Source: Metellina segmentata
Lineage: Eukaryota > Arthropoda > Arachnida > Araneae > Tetragnathidae
Length of the DNA stretch: 64,000 nucleotides
Reading direction: 5' to 3'
Assembly: GCA_947359465.1 (NCBI GenBank)
Contig: OX375872.1
Coordinates: 8,626,137 to 8,690,136 of the forward strand
The notes under the pieces were generated by a model. It was not told the origin of the DNA. It ran no database searches and was given only the letters and a program-made list of their open reading frames with translations. Positions 12,579 to 24,400 of this stretch are shown piece by piece. The translations under genes were made by a program, and so were the position numbers. Position 1 is the stretch's first letter; the number at the start of each line of letters is the position of its first letter.

Positions 12579-12602
12579 GGGCCCCGTGGTATTCCGGGGC
12601 CC
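12579..12602. repeat. GC-rich perfect hairpin
   Basis: GGGCCCCG (12579-12586) and CGGGGCCC (12595-12602) form an 8-bp perfect stem around an 8-base loop. It lies at the left edge of the sequence inserted into the hAT copy, so it may be part of that element's terminal structure. Confidence 0.7.
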
Positions 12603-13330
12603 TCTCTGCTTAAGAGTCATTGACATGAGGTACAAAACAGCAGATTTTTTTGTTTCTCGAAGGCTTCAAATCAGCAACTGTTAGAACGTTCTGTATCACT
12701 CACGGAAATCGCGTAATCTCTTACTTTTTCCAAAAACAACCCCTCTCTCGCTGCGGTGTGGTTTCCCTTTCAACTGTCCCATAACTCTTAGCTCCCCATA
12801 AGAAAATAACGGGTTTCCGGAGGACTTAGGCCGAAGGCCTTCTCTCTATCTCCTTCTGAATGTTTAATAGGACTGAGCGGAATTTTAGTTTCACTTGGCA
12901 ATCTGATATGCCCAAAGTCAAGGGTGCCGCGGAGGGGTCTTCCTCCACAAAGAATAAGAAGAGCGGAATTTTAGTTCGGCGTTAAAGATAGACGGTGGGA
13001 AACTGAAGACGCGGTGCGTCCAGTGAAACCAGCTGGGGTGAGGACCCAAGAAGTGACCCTAGCTCACCCCATCTTCACAACAGGGAGAAGGGCGACGACG
13101 GATGTGCAAAAGAGAAAAAGTCACGAGTTCATGAGATCTATTATTTTGCCCCTAAAAGTTTGAAAACGTTGAAAAATTCCATGAGGTTAACCAGATTATG
13201 GTATGATTTTGCTTTGAATGTATTTTTTTTTTTGCATAATTGAAAAAAATCTAATTAGTGCACTGCTACAATTTTGCTGAACTAAGACATTTCAATAATT
13301 CGATAATGGTATTCAACTAGTTACCACCGT
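12603..13330. other. Unassigned part of the 12569-15635 insertion
   Basis: Moderately GC-rich compared with its surroundings, especially 12960-13100. No protein or RNA family is recognised. It could be the 5' untranslated part of a retroelement, but nothing confirms this. Confidence 0.35.
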
Positions 13331-13544
13331 CCCAGCCTAAGCCATTCGCTGTATCGCCACGTAATTTTGAACCACGGTCAGATGACGAGGCAGCATCTGA
13401 GCTGGCACCCCACTCTCCAAACTTCTACACCAACCCAAACTGAGGTCTTTTTGGCCATTACAGATTTAAGGTGCACCAGCCGCCTCTACACCATACACTT
13501 ACAAATATCCATGCCCTGGCCCGGTTTTGAATCAGGAACCTTCC
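13331..13544 (-). mobile_element. SINE fragment (tail type B), tandem copy 1
   Basis: The reverse complement shows the SINE body (GTGTAGAGGCGGCTGGTGCA and the phrase ccagctcagatgctgcctcg). It then has a tail different from the 10736 copy: after AAAATTAC it continues GTGGCGATAC and GGCTTAGGCTGGGACGGTGG. The head is cut off at GGAAGGTTCC, before a complete B box, so the promoter is gone. It is repeated 248 bp to the right. Confidence 0.85.
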
Positions 13545-13578
13545 AATAATTTGATAATATTCAACCAGTTACCACCTT

Positions 13579-13791
13579 CCCAGCCTAAGCCATTCGGTGT
13601 ATCGCCATGTAATTTTAAACCACGGTCAGATGATGAGGCAACATCTGAGCTGGCACCTCACTCTCCAAACTTCCACAACAACCCAACGTGAGGACTTTCG
13701 GCCACGACAGATTTAAGGTACACCAACCGCCTCTACACCATACGCTTACAAATATCCATGCCCTGACCGGATTTCGAATCAGGAACCTTCC
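13579..13791 (-). mobile_element. SINE fragment (tail type B), tandem copy 2
   Basis: Same truncated unit as at 13331-13544, at a 248-bp spacing. Both copies end in GGAACCTTCCAATAATTTGA on the plus strand, so an already truncated SINE plus its flank was duplicated in tandem. Confidence 0.85.
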
Positions 13792-14039
13792 AATAATTTG
13801 ATAATATAATAACTTTATTTTAAAAAGGAAGAAGAATAAAAGTGTATTAAAGCTCAGTCAGGGGTTACATGAACAAGAAAAGTTGAAACTCCTGCAAAAG
13901 CTTTTTATCAGAAAAAATTATTATTGATTATTGTTTTATCACCTTTCTTTTACTGAACTTAGTTTTAAATTTATAATATCTAACTTTACTGTAAATATCA
14001 TTACTGAGGGCAGAAAAGGGGCGGCAAGTTTCCAGTAGC

Positions 14040-14520
14040 CCAGGGGTGGCTAACCTTTTACATACCACACGACAATTTTTTTCACATACGAATTCATATG
14101 CGTCTTACAACTCGAGCACCTTTTGTACTGTCTTAAGTTTTCATGGTCCAGGCATATTCTTAATAACCTTTTTAATAAAGGTATGCTTATACACATAATT
14201 ACATATTAAAATGAATTAATTATTGCATGTAAAACAATATCTATTACATCACATAAACATTACTTTCCATTAATGACACTTTTGAGACTGGGTTTCGCTA
14301 GTCTGAATGTTTGGTGTTAAAAATTTGGCACTGAGAACAGCAGAGAATTTTTTAAATTGAATCAGTCAATCGTGACCTTTGTTTTGCTTTTCATGAATGT
14401 TCATGAATGTAAATTTCATTAATGAAAATACTAGTTCACATCTGTATGTCGTTCCTAATAATAACAGCACAATAATTATAGAAAAAGTCCACATTAAGAT
14501 GGACAGAGAGGTTTTCTTGC
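14040..14520 (-). pseudogene. hAT remnant with terminal-like sequence
   Basis: The left edge, CAGGGGTGGCTAACCTTTTA, resembles hAT ends of the CAGGGGTTCCCAACC type. On the minus strand, about 14270-14470, a fragment reads RCELVFSLMKFTFMNIHEKQ and later FLTPNIQTSETQSQKCH. This resembles the C-terminal YLCExLFSxMK...PNI...KQ block of hAT transposases. It contains a stop. The opposite element end was not found. Confidence 0.5.
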
Positions 14521-15330
14521 CTTTTTGTTAACCTCTACTTGTTCCTTTAAATACCTTTTTGTCTGCCAGACACGAAAGCATAAATTTAAACTTTTTCAAT
14601 TTGTCGGAACCAAATTGTTCTAGAATCAAAAGGAAATATCTGGAATACAATGTTGTCACAAAGGAAATCAGAACACGTATATGCCTTTGGATCTTCTTAA
14701 TTACAGGCTTATTAGAAGAGTACTTTTCTTTTGTGAATATTAAGAGGTTCTTTTTTTCTATTTAAGTTTAGCTTTCTATTTAACCTTAGTTTATTTTATT
14801 CCAAAATGTTTACTATTTAAACTATGAAGTGAGGGCATCCATGCTAGTTTTTAACACGCTGAAAACAAATTTTAAAGTGTTGATTACCCTCTTGAAAGGC
14901 ATCAGTTCAAACCTCCGTAACCTTCCAACTGTGAAGAATCAGTGTCAAAATTAGCCAAAAAAATGCTTTGAAATTCAACCTCTGCCTGTTTTTAGTGAGT
15001 AGAAAGAAATATTTGTTATAGTCAAGTGTTATTCTACTATAGATGCGAACTCCTAGCGTCCTGAGCTCCTTGTATTCCCACAAACGTGAGAGGCAAATAT
15101 TTCCAATGAGAAATTATATAAATTGTTAAAAGAGCATCTACACCGAGCGTGCCATAGGAGTCTGATCCCCTTGAAAGTTTTTATGGTAGACCCAGGAACC
15201 TCAAACATAAGCGGTATAAATATGACGAATAATAGAAATAACTAACTATGCAAAATGATTCGATCTCTCTTAATAGACTACTTTACCAGAAGAGATGTAC
15301 AGTTCTAGAGACCAGAACACCTTGGGTTCT
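14521..15330. other. Unassigned non-coding stretch
   Basis: AT-rich. A 68-codon frame at 14559-14765 has no recognisable similarity. No RNA gene or element edge is seen. Confidence 0.4.
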
Positions 15331-15600
15331 ACATGTCGCACCCCGGCAAAAAAAGTGATGCAAGTCAAAAAATAAAAATTTTGATGTTTTGTCATTCAAA
15401 AATATGTATGAGGTGCCCCAGCGTGTTATATTACGATTCTATAGAATATAACAGAAGTTACCGCCATATATACTTACCTAAAACTTAAAAGAAGCTTATA
15501 CTATTTCAATATAAGTTTTATAGTATCCTTTAAGTTGATGTTTCTCAAATTCTGCAATTTTGAGCTGTGTCACTTTTTTTTTGCCGGGGTGCGATATGTT
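15331..15600. mobile_element. 270-bp MITE with ~27-bp terminal inverted repeats
   Basis: The left end ACATGTCGCACCCCGGCAAA and the reverse complement of the right end, ACATATCGCACCCCGGCAAA, differ at one base. The match continues through the A run into GTGA. There is no coding content. No convincing target duplication is visible, so the superfamily is open. It sits within the 12569-15635 insertion. Confidence 0.85.
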
Positions 15601-15950
15601 TGTTTGAGTTCTGGGTTCTCTCTAATATGAGGTTTAAATATTCGACAAATACATCGACAATATTCATAATTGCTTTTCAAAAAATGAATAGTTCTGAAAT
15701 ACCCTTGTATATAAAGTGATGTTTGTTTTATACCTCTCAATAATTTTAAAAAGTTGGCACCACTAAATCCCAATTTATACTACCATCTCTCTGGGGAATC
15801 CAATTATTTTCAGATAAAAAAGGTCATTCTTCAGGTGTTCCTGAGTAGGTGCACATTTTTACCCTTTTTCAATAAAATAACATGCACATTCTGTTCCAGA
15901 ATATTCCATTTTAGTACTATTAATATTCAATTAAAAAAACAAGATTAGAA

Positions 15951-16882
15951 GTTTGATTTCAATCAGTATTCTTTTAAATTTAAGTCATGATTTAAATTGG
16001 CATACCCTGTTTTCAATATAATTTTGGGGTGAACTAAGTACAAGCATAGTTCTTAACTTATTTGAGTAAAATAACATGCATCTTGTTCAGTTATTTCATT
16101 TTCAATATCATTAAACATTACAAAAAGAAATTTAAAATTTTGAATTTAATCAATGTGATTTATCAAATACAAAAAATGTATTTATGAACAAGGTAGGTAG
16201 GTAGTTGATTAAATGTCACATTAGAACAACTCAATAGGCTTCTAATAAATTAACTAAGTTCACAAAATCAGAAAAAAATCTATCAGATGCAAAAAAAACC
16301 CAAAACATATTTAAATACAAATGTTTCTTCAAAAATGTTTTTGATTTCCAGAAACAAAAGCCGGCCTTCCAACACGTAATTCATCCATAATACATCAGTC
16401 TTATTTGAAATTAATTATCTTCGACTTTATTTCTCCTTTCCGTTCATTCCGGAAGATAGACACACCGGCTAATATCAGTAACACTCTTTCAAAAGATTCG
16501 AAATCTTAAAGATTCGATTTTTACACTCGTTATTCGGTGCACCGAGAATTTGGCGTTTATGGTACTAATGTTTTACTTATTTATCGCTTTTCTCCAATTA
16601 CAACGCCAAGCCCTTTCTCGCCAAATCGTGCACCCAAAAATTTTGTGAGGACGGGGGAGGGAGTAGGTAACATTGTACTGAAATGCCACCGGTCCGGGAA
16701 AGAGGCAGTAAGTGACAGGGAACGATAGAGCGAGAAAGGCGACGGAAATTGTTGACCGTTCGTTCTTTAGAAGGCTCTTCCCTGAGATTATAGCGCAGAT
16801 TTGTTGTTAAGTTTACTTAAACACTTGTTAAGTTTTCAGTGTTCTCTTTTCTTTTGCCATTGACGAACCACAAGTGTAAAGC
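15951..16882. other. Unassigned non-coding stretch
   Basis: AT-rich, with a small GGTA tandem near 16191-16203 and a somewhat GC-richer segment at 16590-16760. No gene is recognised. It forms the left flank of the complete hAT element. Confidence 0.4.
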
Positions 16883-16890
16883 ATTACAAG

Positions 16891-19800
16891 TAGAGATGTA
16901 AAATTCCCACATTTTTTGGGAGGAGGGAAAAAACGCGGGATTTTTGGGAATTAACCGGGAATTTTGGGGAAACATTGGGAATTTTGAACGTAAACAAACA
17001 CAACCATATTTTACCATCAGTTTTCATTTTCTAGGTACTCTTTTGAGGAGTTTAAGACAATTTTTGATATAAATTCACTGAAAAACTATTCTGCAATTGA
17101 AATTCTTATTAATATTGAAGTAATTTAAATAGTTTTAATCTGCCCATTTTCTGTTTCGATTGGCTAATTCAGATAACAAAGTGTGTTGCATTCTAAAAAG
17201 TGATGTCGTACAATTTGCCTTTCACTCTTTTTTAAATATAAGAGAAACTTTTATTAACTCATTACTTATAACCTTTTTACTCTTAAGCAAATCAGCTATT
17301 TAGTCCAATACTTCTTTATTCTGTGGATTTTATATTTCTTATTCTTGTATCTATTTTATTTGAAAAGATAGCAGATCAGCAGTTGTTTCATCTTTAAGAT
17401 TGTTTGCAAATAGCATTAATCATACAATAAAACTGCTAACTAAGAGTCATTGTCTAGGAAAAAACTTGGCCAGAACAGTATCTATCAGATCTCAAATTAA
17501 AATTAATTCTTAAACTAAAGTAGTAAACAGATATAAATTGCAACAAAATATTTAAAGCATAATTAAAATGAGTTTCTATAAAAAGATGAAACTTATTTAC
17601 TATTCTTTTAATTTGATGTAAAATTATAACACCTACAATAAAACCTTAAAATTATACTATCTGAAAAATGTCATTATTCACCTTTACAAAATCATTCATG
17701 GTGAAAGACAGACTAGTTGTGCCATTTTAAATATTATATGTATAATTTTAACAAACGTGAATTTGTTTTATGTATGATATCATTGGAGTAGACCTTTCTC
17801 AAAAATATATATAAAACTACATTTATTATTAACATTTTTCATACCGTTAAATAATAACTAAATAACCTCGAAATTCATCTCAACTTGCACAGTACAAATT
17901 TTGTAAGAATAGCAATGCAATGAGTTTTTTCTAATTAAGCATGATACATTTATTTACTTACAAAGTAATAAAATAATTAAACCCTGTTTCAAACTATCAT
18001 TAAAGACAATAATATCAAACATTTCAAAGGTTGCTTTTAAAGTTATATTATAAAAAAAATTGTATTTTAAAAACTATGCATCATCCTGAAAAATCAACTT
18101 GTTCATTTACTAAAAAAGACAGGTGCTGAAACCCAAGCTGAAAGAAATTCTATATTATGTTCGATTTCATCTCAGTAAGCATTTAAACAACACACATAGA
18201 AAAAAAAATTTTATTTTCACACTTTCCATCAGGGTTATATCATACACTTTCCATGAAACCAATTGGTTTAAACCAAATAACAAGTGGTAATTAATATCAA
18301 TTAATCATAATCTTTTCATAAAATAAAAAGGCTTAATTACATTAGAATATCAACCAGTTGACATTGACAATCAGCTAATTTATTTTACTTTAATTAATTT
18401 TAGCATATATTTCATAATAATAACCAATTTGAATTATTTTTGCTGCTTTGTTTTTCTAAAAAGGATCCTGTTTAAACCAAAAATACCTGGTATAAACCAA
18501 AAAAAAAAAAAATCCAACCCTGCTTTCCATCTCATTGGTCCCGATCAAATCTACTCTAATTTTGATTGCAAGAGTAGATTTGATCTGACAGAGACAAGCT
18601 TAGACACTCTTTCATTACCCAACCTGTTTCGGGTTGCAGAGTGAGTATGAGAAAACGCAGAAAAGATTCTCTCACAAGCAGCTGAAGAAGGTGGGATTGA
18701 AAATAACCGCAAGGCAAGGGAACATAAACTTTGACCCTTAAAAAAACCCTTCCACCATACTTGAGGCGGTAACAATTTTGCACTTTGCCAAACAGAAACA
18801 TTTTTATATGCCCCATACTGTGCTTTAAAAAGAGCAAAATCTGTCATGATGCTGGAAGTTAATTCCGCCATAGCTAGATTTGATATAAAATCCAAACCGG
18901 ATGTAAAACTGTCATCAGCCAAATCCTTATCAAAGTAACGAGGATCTAGAATATATCCTGCATAATGAATTGGCATACAAATCATTTCACGGCGTGTTTC
19001 AACTAAATTTTTAGCTGCTTCTTCCTCTTCTGTCTGTAAAGGAGTTAAAACAAGCGACTCCAGAGATTCTTTTACATTTAAAAAGACATAAGGGACATCA
19101 GACAATGTGGCAGAGTCGGACTCAATAAGCTTGATTCCATCACAAATAGGCCGTATCAAATTATAAGACTATGAATACTCATCCAGAACAAATCGTTATC
19201 AAGAACTAATTGCCTAATATTCTTGTCAACATCGAGTTCTTCAATAAGCACAGTCTCTTGAAGAGATTCTTTCCCATTTAGAAAACTCTCAAACATAATC
19301 AAGGTACTACACCACCTTGTCTCTGCTGGGAGTTTAAGCGTAGATGCAGCTGAACCTTTTTTAGCTTTTTGCTTGGAAGTAAAAACAGCTGATAATGCCT
19401 GCTTGTTTTTAAAGTGTTTGACCACTTCTTTGGCATTTGAAATAATAACTTGAAAAGTTCGAACCTTGTAGACGTCATTTAGTAACAAATTTAAGCCATG
19501 ATCAGCACAACCAACAGTACATATTTGCGGGTAATGTTCTTTGACCAGAACCCATGCTGCTTTCATGTTACTGGCATTATCAGTTACCAGTGCTACTACT
19601 TTCTGAGGTCCAATCTCTTTTATAACATTGATTATTTCCTGGCTAATGTATGAAGCTGTGTGTCGGTTAGCCTTAGTTTCAGTAGATTTGAAAAACAGAG
19701 GTTCAGGCGTTGTTACAATGTAGGATATAATTCCTTCGTTTCTAATGTTGCTCCAGCCATCGGTAATAATAGAAACGAATTCAGCACTTCTTATTTTTTC

Positions 19801-22118
19801 TTTAACACATTCAGTTACTTCATCATACTCCTTATCTAAGAGCCTGTTACTTAGATCATAACGACTTGGAACATTGAATGATGGCCTGATCTGTTTGAAG
19901 AACTGTTGCCAATAACTGTTCTCTATAAATGATAGAGGCAAATTGGACGAATATACTGCCTTGGCGAAAGATGACTCCAATTTCTCCGACTCAACTTTGG
20001 TCATTGTGTCAAAGAATGACCTAAGAATAGGTTTCCTTAAGGGTGATTCAACCACTGAAAAAGCAGGAGAAGCTAGAGAATCTGTTTTAGGAAGAGTAGT
20101 GCTGATTTCTCTTGGTTGGTCTTGATCCCAAACACTCCGTTGTTCAAGAATTAGTTCTTGGTTTCCCACATGTGATGATTCACCATCAATGTTTGAAAAA
20201 ACAGGTACGGATAGAACTATGGGCTTTTGTTTACAAGTTTCCAAATGTTTAGACATCTTAGTTGCATTTGGGACTGAATACTTAGTTCCACAGTACTTGC
20301 ACTTGGTCCTTCTTTTATTACCTTCACGGTATTCTATAAAATGCATCCACACGTCAGATAATGGTCGAACCATGATGTCTGAAAAAAAAATAATGCAATT
20401 ACATTTATTATGATTGTAATAGTAACATAACTATTTTGAAAAGCTACTGTAATGTGAAAGTCACAAGATAACTTCTGGTTCCTTCCCATAGTTATAAGTG
20501 TTTTCTCTTAAGTAAACTATAGTAGAGGAATCAGTACAACTTTAGTATAGGTACCCACTGGCAATATTTCTGATTTGGCGATTTTTTACAATGTGTAATT
20601 CGGAGAAAATCTGAATCTGGTAACTTAGAAAGTTGAAGAATATAATTACAAAACACTCGTCAAACTGAAATGTTGCGAATACCTATAATAAAGCTGTTCA
20701 GAGGAATCAAACTGCTATTAAGACAGAATGCTTTAATTTCTACTTATGTTCATTTAAAGCTCTTATTACAAATGGTTCACAACAATAACAAACTTAAAAA
20801 TCGCTAAAAATATGTTTGCATGAATGAACAATTTTGAATCGAGTCATGATCTCAAATGAATTGATTTTTTCATTCATGATTTAGATCATATATTTTAAAT
20901 TTAAATGCTTACTGAAAATCTTTGTCATTCTTAATATAGTCAAATGATAATTTTAATCCAAATAAAATAAACAGGCAATTTTAAATAGCTCTGGTGCTAT
21001 GAATCTTTTTTGTTTCCCTTTGAAATAAATAAAATTTATTTTGCTGCACTGAAAACTTATTGTTAATGCTCCTAATGTTTGTTTTATTTTCGGCTCAATA
21101 TGTAGTTTACTTTTTAAAACATTGCAAATCATACGATGAAGTATTTTTATTTCTTGAGAGATTTCAAGCCAAAGGAATTTCTCTGGATTTAAAAATGCAA
21201 ACAATCAAAAGAAATGCACGATCATCAACTAATTTTGCTTCTTATTGAGTTTATATTTAGATTGTGTGAATTTGTAAACTCTACTTTAGAATGTTTTTAG
21301 ACGACTTCATTCGTTTGACAACTGCACTCAAAGTTGAACAGATATTACTAAAACAAAATTTTATTTCTAACAATGGATCTTTTAATTAGTGAAACAGTAA
21401 CTGTAGATGTATAGATATTATAGATTCCCTAATAATTTAACCATAGTACACAAGATGGCTAGTAGTTGTCAATTTCAAAATTAAAAATTTTCCCCATGTT
21501 TTTCTGAGAAAAAAATTCTTTTGCAAATTAGCTCAAATGAACATCAAATTTAAAAATTGCAAAATTTCCCGTCTAAATGTAATTGTTTTTCTGAGAAAAA
21601 AATCTTTCTTCTAAAAAAACCTTTAGCAAATTAGCAAAGAGAATGTCAAAATGAAAAATTGCTAAATTTCCTGTCTAAGTGTAATTTTATTTTTGCAAGT
21701 CGAAAGTGTAATCAAGAATTGATATTTTAAACATGATCAAACACTAGTAATTTAAAGTTCTTTCTTTAAATTATTTAGATTATTTCAGGAGCTTTATAAT
21801 ATATCGCTTACTTCTGTTTCTGGCTTAAACCGAAATCCAAATCATAGAATTAAAATTATACAAAAAAAGTACGAGGATATATGAAAAATACTTCAAATCA
21901 CTTACCTTTTTGCAACAACCAACAGAGTAATCAAAATTTTTGTGGAAGAAAAACTAAAATCGTGAAAACGTGCTTTAATATTTGAAAACAGTGGAATGTA
22001 AATCAGGAGTTGAGTTGTTCTTTTCTGAAAACTTCCGGGAATATTCAAAATTCCCATCCCAAAAAACCGGGTTAATTCCCGGGAATAAACCCGGTTTTTT
22101 CCAGCCTTTACATCTCTA
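16891..22118 (-). mobile_element. Complete hAT transposon, 5228 bp
   Basis: The ends are TAGAGATGTAAA (16891-16902) and its reverse complement (22107-22118), 12-bp terminal inverted repeats. Just inside both ends are short motifs built on GGGAATT and CCGGG. The element is bracketed by a perfect 8-bp duplication, ATTACAAG (16883-16890 and 22119-22126), which is the hAT hallmark. It encodes a BED-finger transposase on the minus strand (18551-20373). About 1.66 kb lies on the transposase 3' side, and about 1.75 kb upstream of the start codon. The upstream part appears to contain an intron, because a pyrimidine tract plus AG (20379-20380) lies six bases before the ATG. A single frameshift seems to be the main coding lesion. 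Confidence 0.96.
18551..20373 (-). CDS. hAT transposase with BED zinc finger (one frameshift)
   Basis: This would be the cut-and-paste transposase that binds the element ends and excises them in the nucleus. Part one (20373 to 19156, 405 aa) starts with a BED finger: W9, C25-x2-C28, H43-x3-C47. The RNase H-like core follows, with D205 in ITDGWSN, D265 in VTDNASNM, C289-x2-H292 (the C(2)H motif) and an ETRW block at 351-354. Part two (19159 to 18551, 202 aa) gives the C-terminal dimerisation region, with the catalytic-type glutamate in SSAACERIFSAF and the tail TRNRLGNERVSKLVSVRSNL. The two parts meet at a -1-type shift near 19158-19165, within LII/IRPIC. All expected catalytic residues are present. 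The start was chosen because it precedes the BED finger and follows the acceptor-like site. Confidence 0.92.
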
Positions 22119-22323
22119 ATTACAAGTCTATTTGAAAAGTTGTTCAGGACAGCTTGATCCATCGAACCAACCTCATTTTCAGTTTGAAAGTTTTCCCGAG
22201 TGCGATACGATTCGCTTTAGTAAAAGCTCTTTACTTTTATTTAGATTTAGCTTTATCAGATTTAGTATTCTTTGTTTCGAGCATGTCGTATTGTTATTTG
22301 GAGATTTTTCCAAACAACGTTTT

Positions 22324-22590
22324 GTGATGGATTCGAATCACATCTGTTCGATTTGAGACACGTCTTTCAAGACAAGTTCTGAAATGTTTCAGTATCAAAT
22401 GAAATTCACGATGTATCATCTGCAGTCACCAATGCTTGTAAAAATAGCCTGGCGTGTCCAATTAATAGTCTGACTCAATCTTTAAAGCAGCTGGAAAGTC
22501 ACTTTTTGGATGTACATGAAATGCAATTTGACAAAGAAACAAAGCAATTTATTTCTGAGACTGAATTTCTTGCTTTCAAAATGTAATGGA
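22324..22590 (+). pseudogene. Possible zinc-finger/transposase-type fragment
   Basis: A plus-strand segment around 22420-22580 reads SLKQLESHFLDVHEMQFDKE and then TKQFISETEFLAFK. It is reminiscent of the finger-plus-spacer preceding MULE-like domains in arthropod repeat proteins. The cysteines are irregular and a stop follows at once. It is too short to identify with confidence and could be chance. Confidence 0.3.
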
Positions 22591-22599
22591 ACAAGCCAC

Positions 22600-22924
22600 A
22601 AATTCTCTGTTTACTCAAGAACTGTTTACATTTCAAAACCTGCCAGCATGCCATGAACTCTGTCGTTGAATTGGATATGGCCTCCTGTAGCTTGCTTCGT
22701 CACATAAATGCACTTCCACCGTAGAAAGAAATTACACCTCTGAGACCTGCGTGTTTCTGCACAGCTGTTATCTGCATCACTAAACAACATCGGGCTTCTG
22801 TCATCTTCATTGTTGTACTTAATGCCGTGTCCAATGGTATTGCAAAGGTATCATAATGTCTGCGATCGGGTGTAGTGGAGCGTTCCGTCACTGCTTATTT
22901 CTTTATAGTAATTATACATTGTAA
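22600..22924. other. Unassigned stretch
   Basis: No gene or element end is recognised. A 63-codon minus-strand frame (22700-22891) has no identifiable similarity. Confidence 0.35.
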
Positions 22925-23690
22925 ACATAAAAAACTACAGCTAATGAACCATTGTTTCATTGATAGCAATTATCAATTACACAAGTAAGACAATGATGGT
23001 TTTTGCTATGAACAATTTAAGTATTAATAAATTAGTGATTTGTGAAAAAAGTCTTATTATATTTGAAAAAACATTCTCAACTGAATGGGGGGGTTCGCTT
23101 CCCCCCTCCCCCTGGTTACGCCTGTTTTCATACAGCTAATGTACCAATGTTTCATTGATGTTATTTACTATTTACACAAGTAAAACTCATGAATTTTACT
23201 ATGAATAATTTGAGAAATTTTTAATAAAGTGATTTTTTTTAAAACATTATATTTGAAAAGTTTTTCTCAGCGGATGGGGGGTGAACCCCCAAGCCTCCTG
23301 GTTGCGCTTATGTTGGGTAGTGGTGAGGTTCGACCATGAGAGAGCTTCACATTTACTACTAAAGTTTTATAACGACCCTCTCAAAAGAGTTATTTTGCAT
23401 AACACCCCTAAAGGGAAGTGTAGGTGTCTGCAAGCAAATGACTGTTTACAAGATGTTTAAAAAGCTAATATGTACCATTGTTTCATTGATATGAATAATT
23501 AATTACGCAAGTAACTCAATTAGTAATTGTATTATGAACAATTTAAGTATTGATATTAATAAAGGAGTGATTTGTGAAAAAATTCTCAACCAACATGGTG
23601 GGTTATTAGAACCCCTCTGTCAACCCCCTCAGGTGTAACCAGGTGGGATTATTAGAACCCCTCCTGGTTACGCCTGATTTAGACTGATTC
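22925..23690 (-). repeat. Satellite-like repeat, about three diverged units
   Basis: Each unit contains, in order, ACCATTGTTTCATTGAT, an ACACAAGTAA-like word, TATGAACAATTTAAGTATT, AGTGATTTGTGAAAAAA, TTCTCAACTGAATGGGGGG and CTGGTTACGCCTG. Units start near 22955, 23140 and 23465. The reverse complement of the same motifs builds the array at 30420-30718 and 36257-36740, so this is one family in opposite orientation. Confidence 0.75.
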
Positions 23691-24133
23691 TATTGTCATG
23701 ACTCTTAATTTTCTTATGTTTTAGTTGACTTTGTTATCTCAAACTCGTGTCCATCTGACTTCAAGATACTGAGTATACTGTAATTTAAATTACTGTAATT
23801 TAATAATTTAATTAATTACCCTCTATAGCTTCAGAATTATTTTTTAGTTTTGTTGGTACTGGTAAGCAAAACATTTTATTTTCTTCTCTGCCATCTGTCA
23901 TTTCCCATGTCATGTGCAATAATCATTCGAAATGTCAAGCTTTTCGTTTCAATTCTTAAAATCCGCCCTAATATAAGATAAACAATTTCTTTTTGTATAT
24001 CTATTGAGCTTTATTTTACATACTAACATCAACATAAGCATAAAAGCCATAACTTATGCTATAAAAACATTAAACTTCAAGAAACTTTTTATGTTTTATT
24101 ACAATTACTGGCATGCTGTTTCTTGTCTGGTTG
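23691..24133. other. Unassigned AT-rich stretch
   Basis: Nothing recognisable apart from short A/T repeats near 23770-23820. It provides the left flank of the hAT-type MITE. Confidence 0.4.
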
Positions 24134-24141
24134 GTCAGGTG

Positions 24142-24392
24142 TAGGGATTGACACTAATCTGGCTGGATTCGACCGGATCCCAATGGTACATTCTCCAAAC
24201 TGATGATTGAGAAATATACTAACGATAAATTCACAATCGATTGATTTAACGATTTTGCAATTCTAAAGTTGGGTTTGAATAATCGATTATTTTATTTAAA
24301 AAAAATTCAGGTTTATCGGATCCGATAGATGTAGCTGGAACCGCTAAGTAGCCAAATGATGCCGGATCCGCCGAATCGGATTGCAATCCCTA
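24142..24392. mobile_element. 251-bp hAT-type MITE with perfect 8-bp TSD
   Basis: Terminal inverted repeats start TAGGGATTG and continue imperfectly through GGATTCGACCGGATCC, with GGATCCGCCGAATCGG at the other end. It is flanked by the perfect 8-bp duplication GTCAGGTG (24134-24141 and 24393-24400). It is non-coding. The 8-bp duplication and TAGGG start fit hAT. The target itself is the CAGGTGTAACCA word of the satellite-like family. Confidence 0.92.
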
Positions 24393-24400
24393 GTCAGGTG

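Larger units (their letters stand above)
12046..15950 (-). mobile_element. Non-autonomous hAT-family copy split by a 3-kb insertion
   Basis: 12046-12283 matches 3605-3842, 12284-12568 matches 8094-8370, and 15636-15950 matches 8371-8645. The match to the continuous 8094-8645 segment breaks exactly between the words ctcgaatccta and attcgacaaatac. This shows that 12569-15635 is a later insertion (or series of insertions). The copy encodes no usable protein. Its orientation is taken from the minus-strand transposase relic at 7385-8370. Confidence 0.7.

Noticed and set aside
22132..22356. 74-aa plus-strand ORF next to the hAT element
   Set aside because: Phenylalanine- and serine-rich without recognisable domains; no support as a gene.
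22925..23690. CRISPR-like array
   Set aside because: Units are long, diverged and eukaryotic-satellite-like, with no short direct repeats and unique spacers; the genome has introns.
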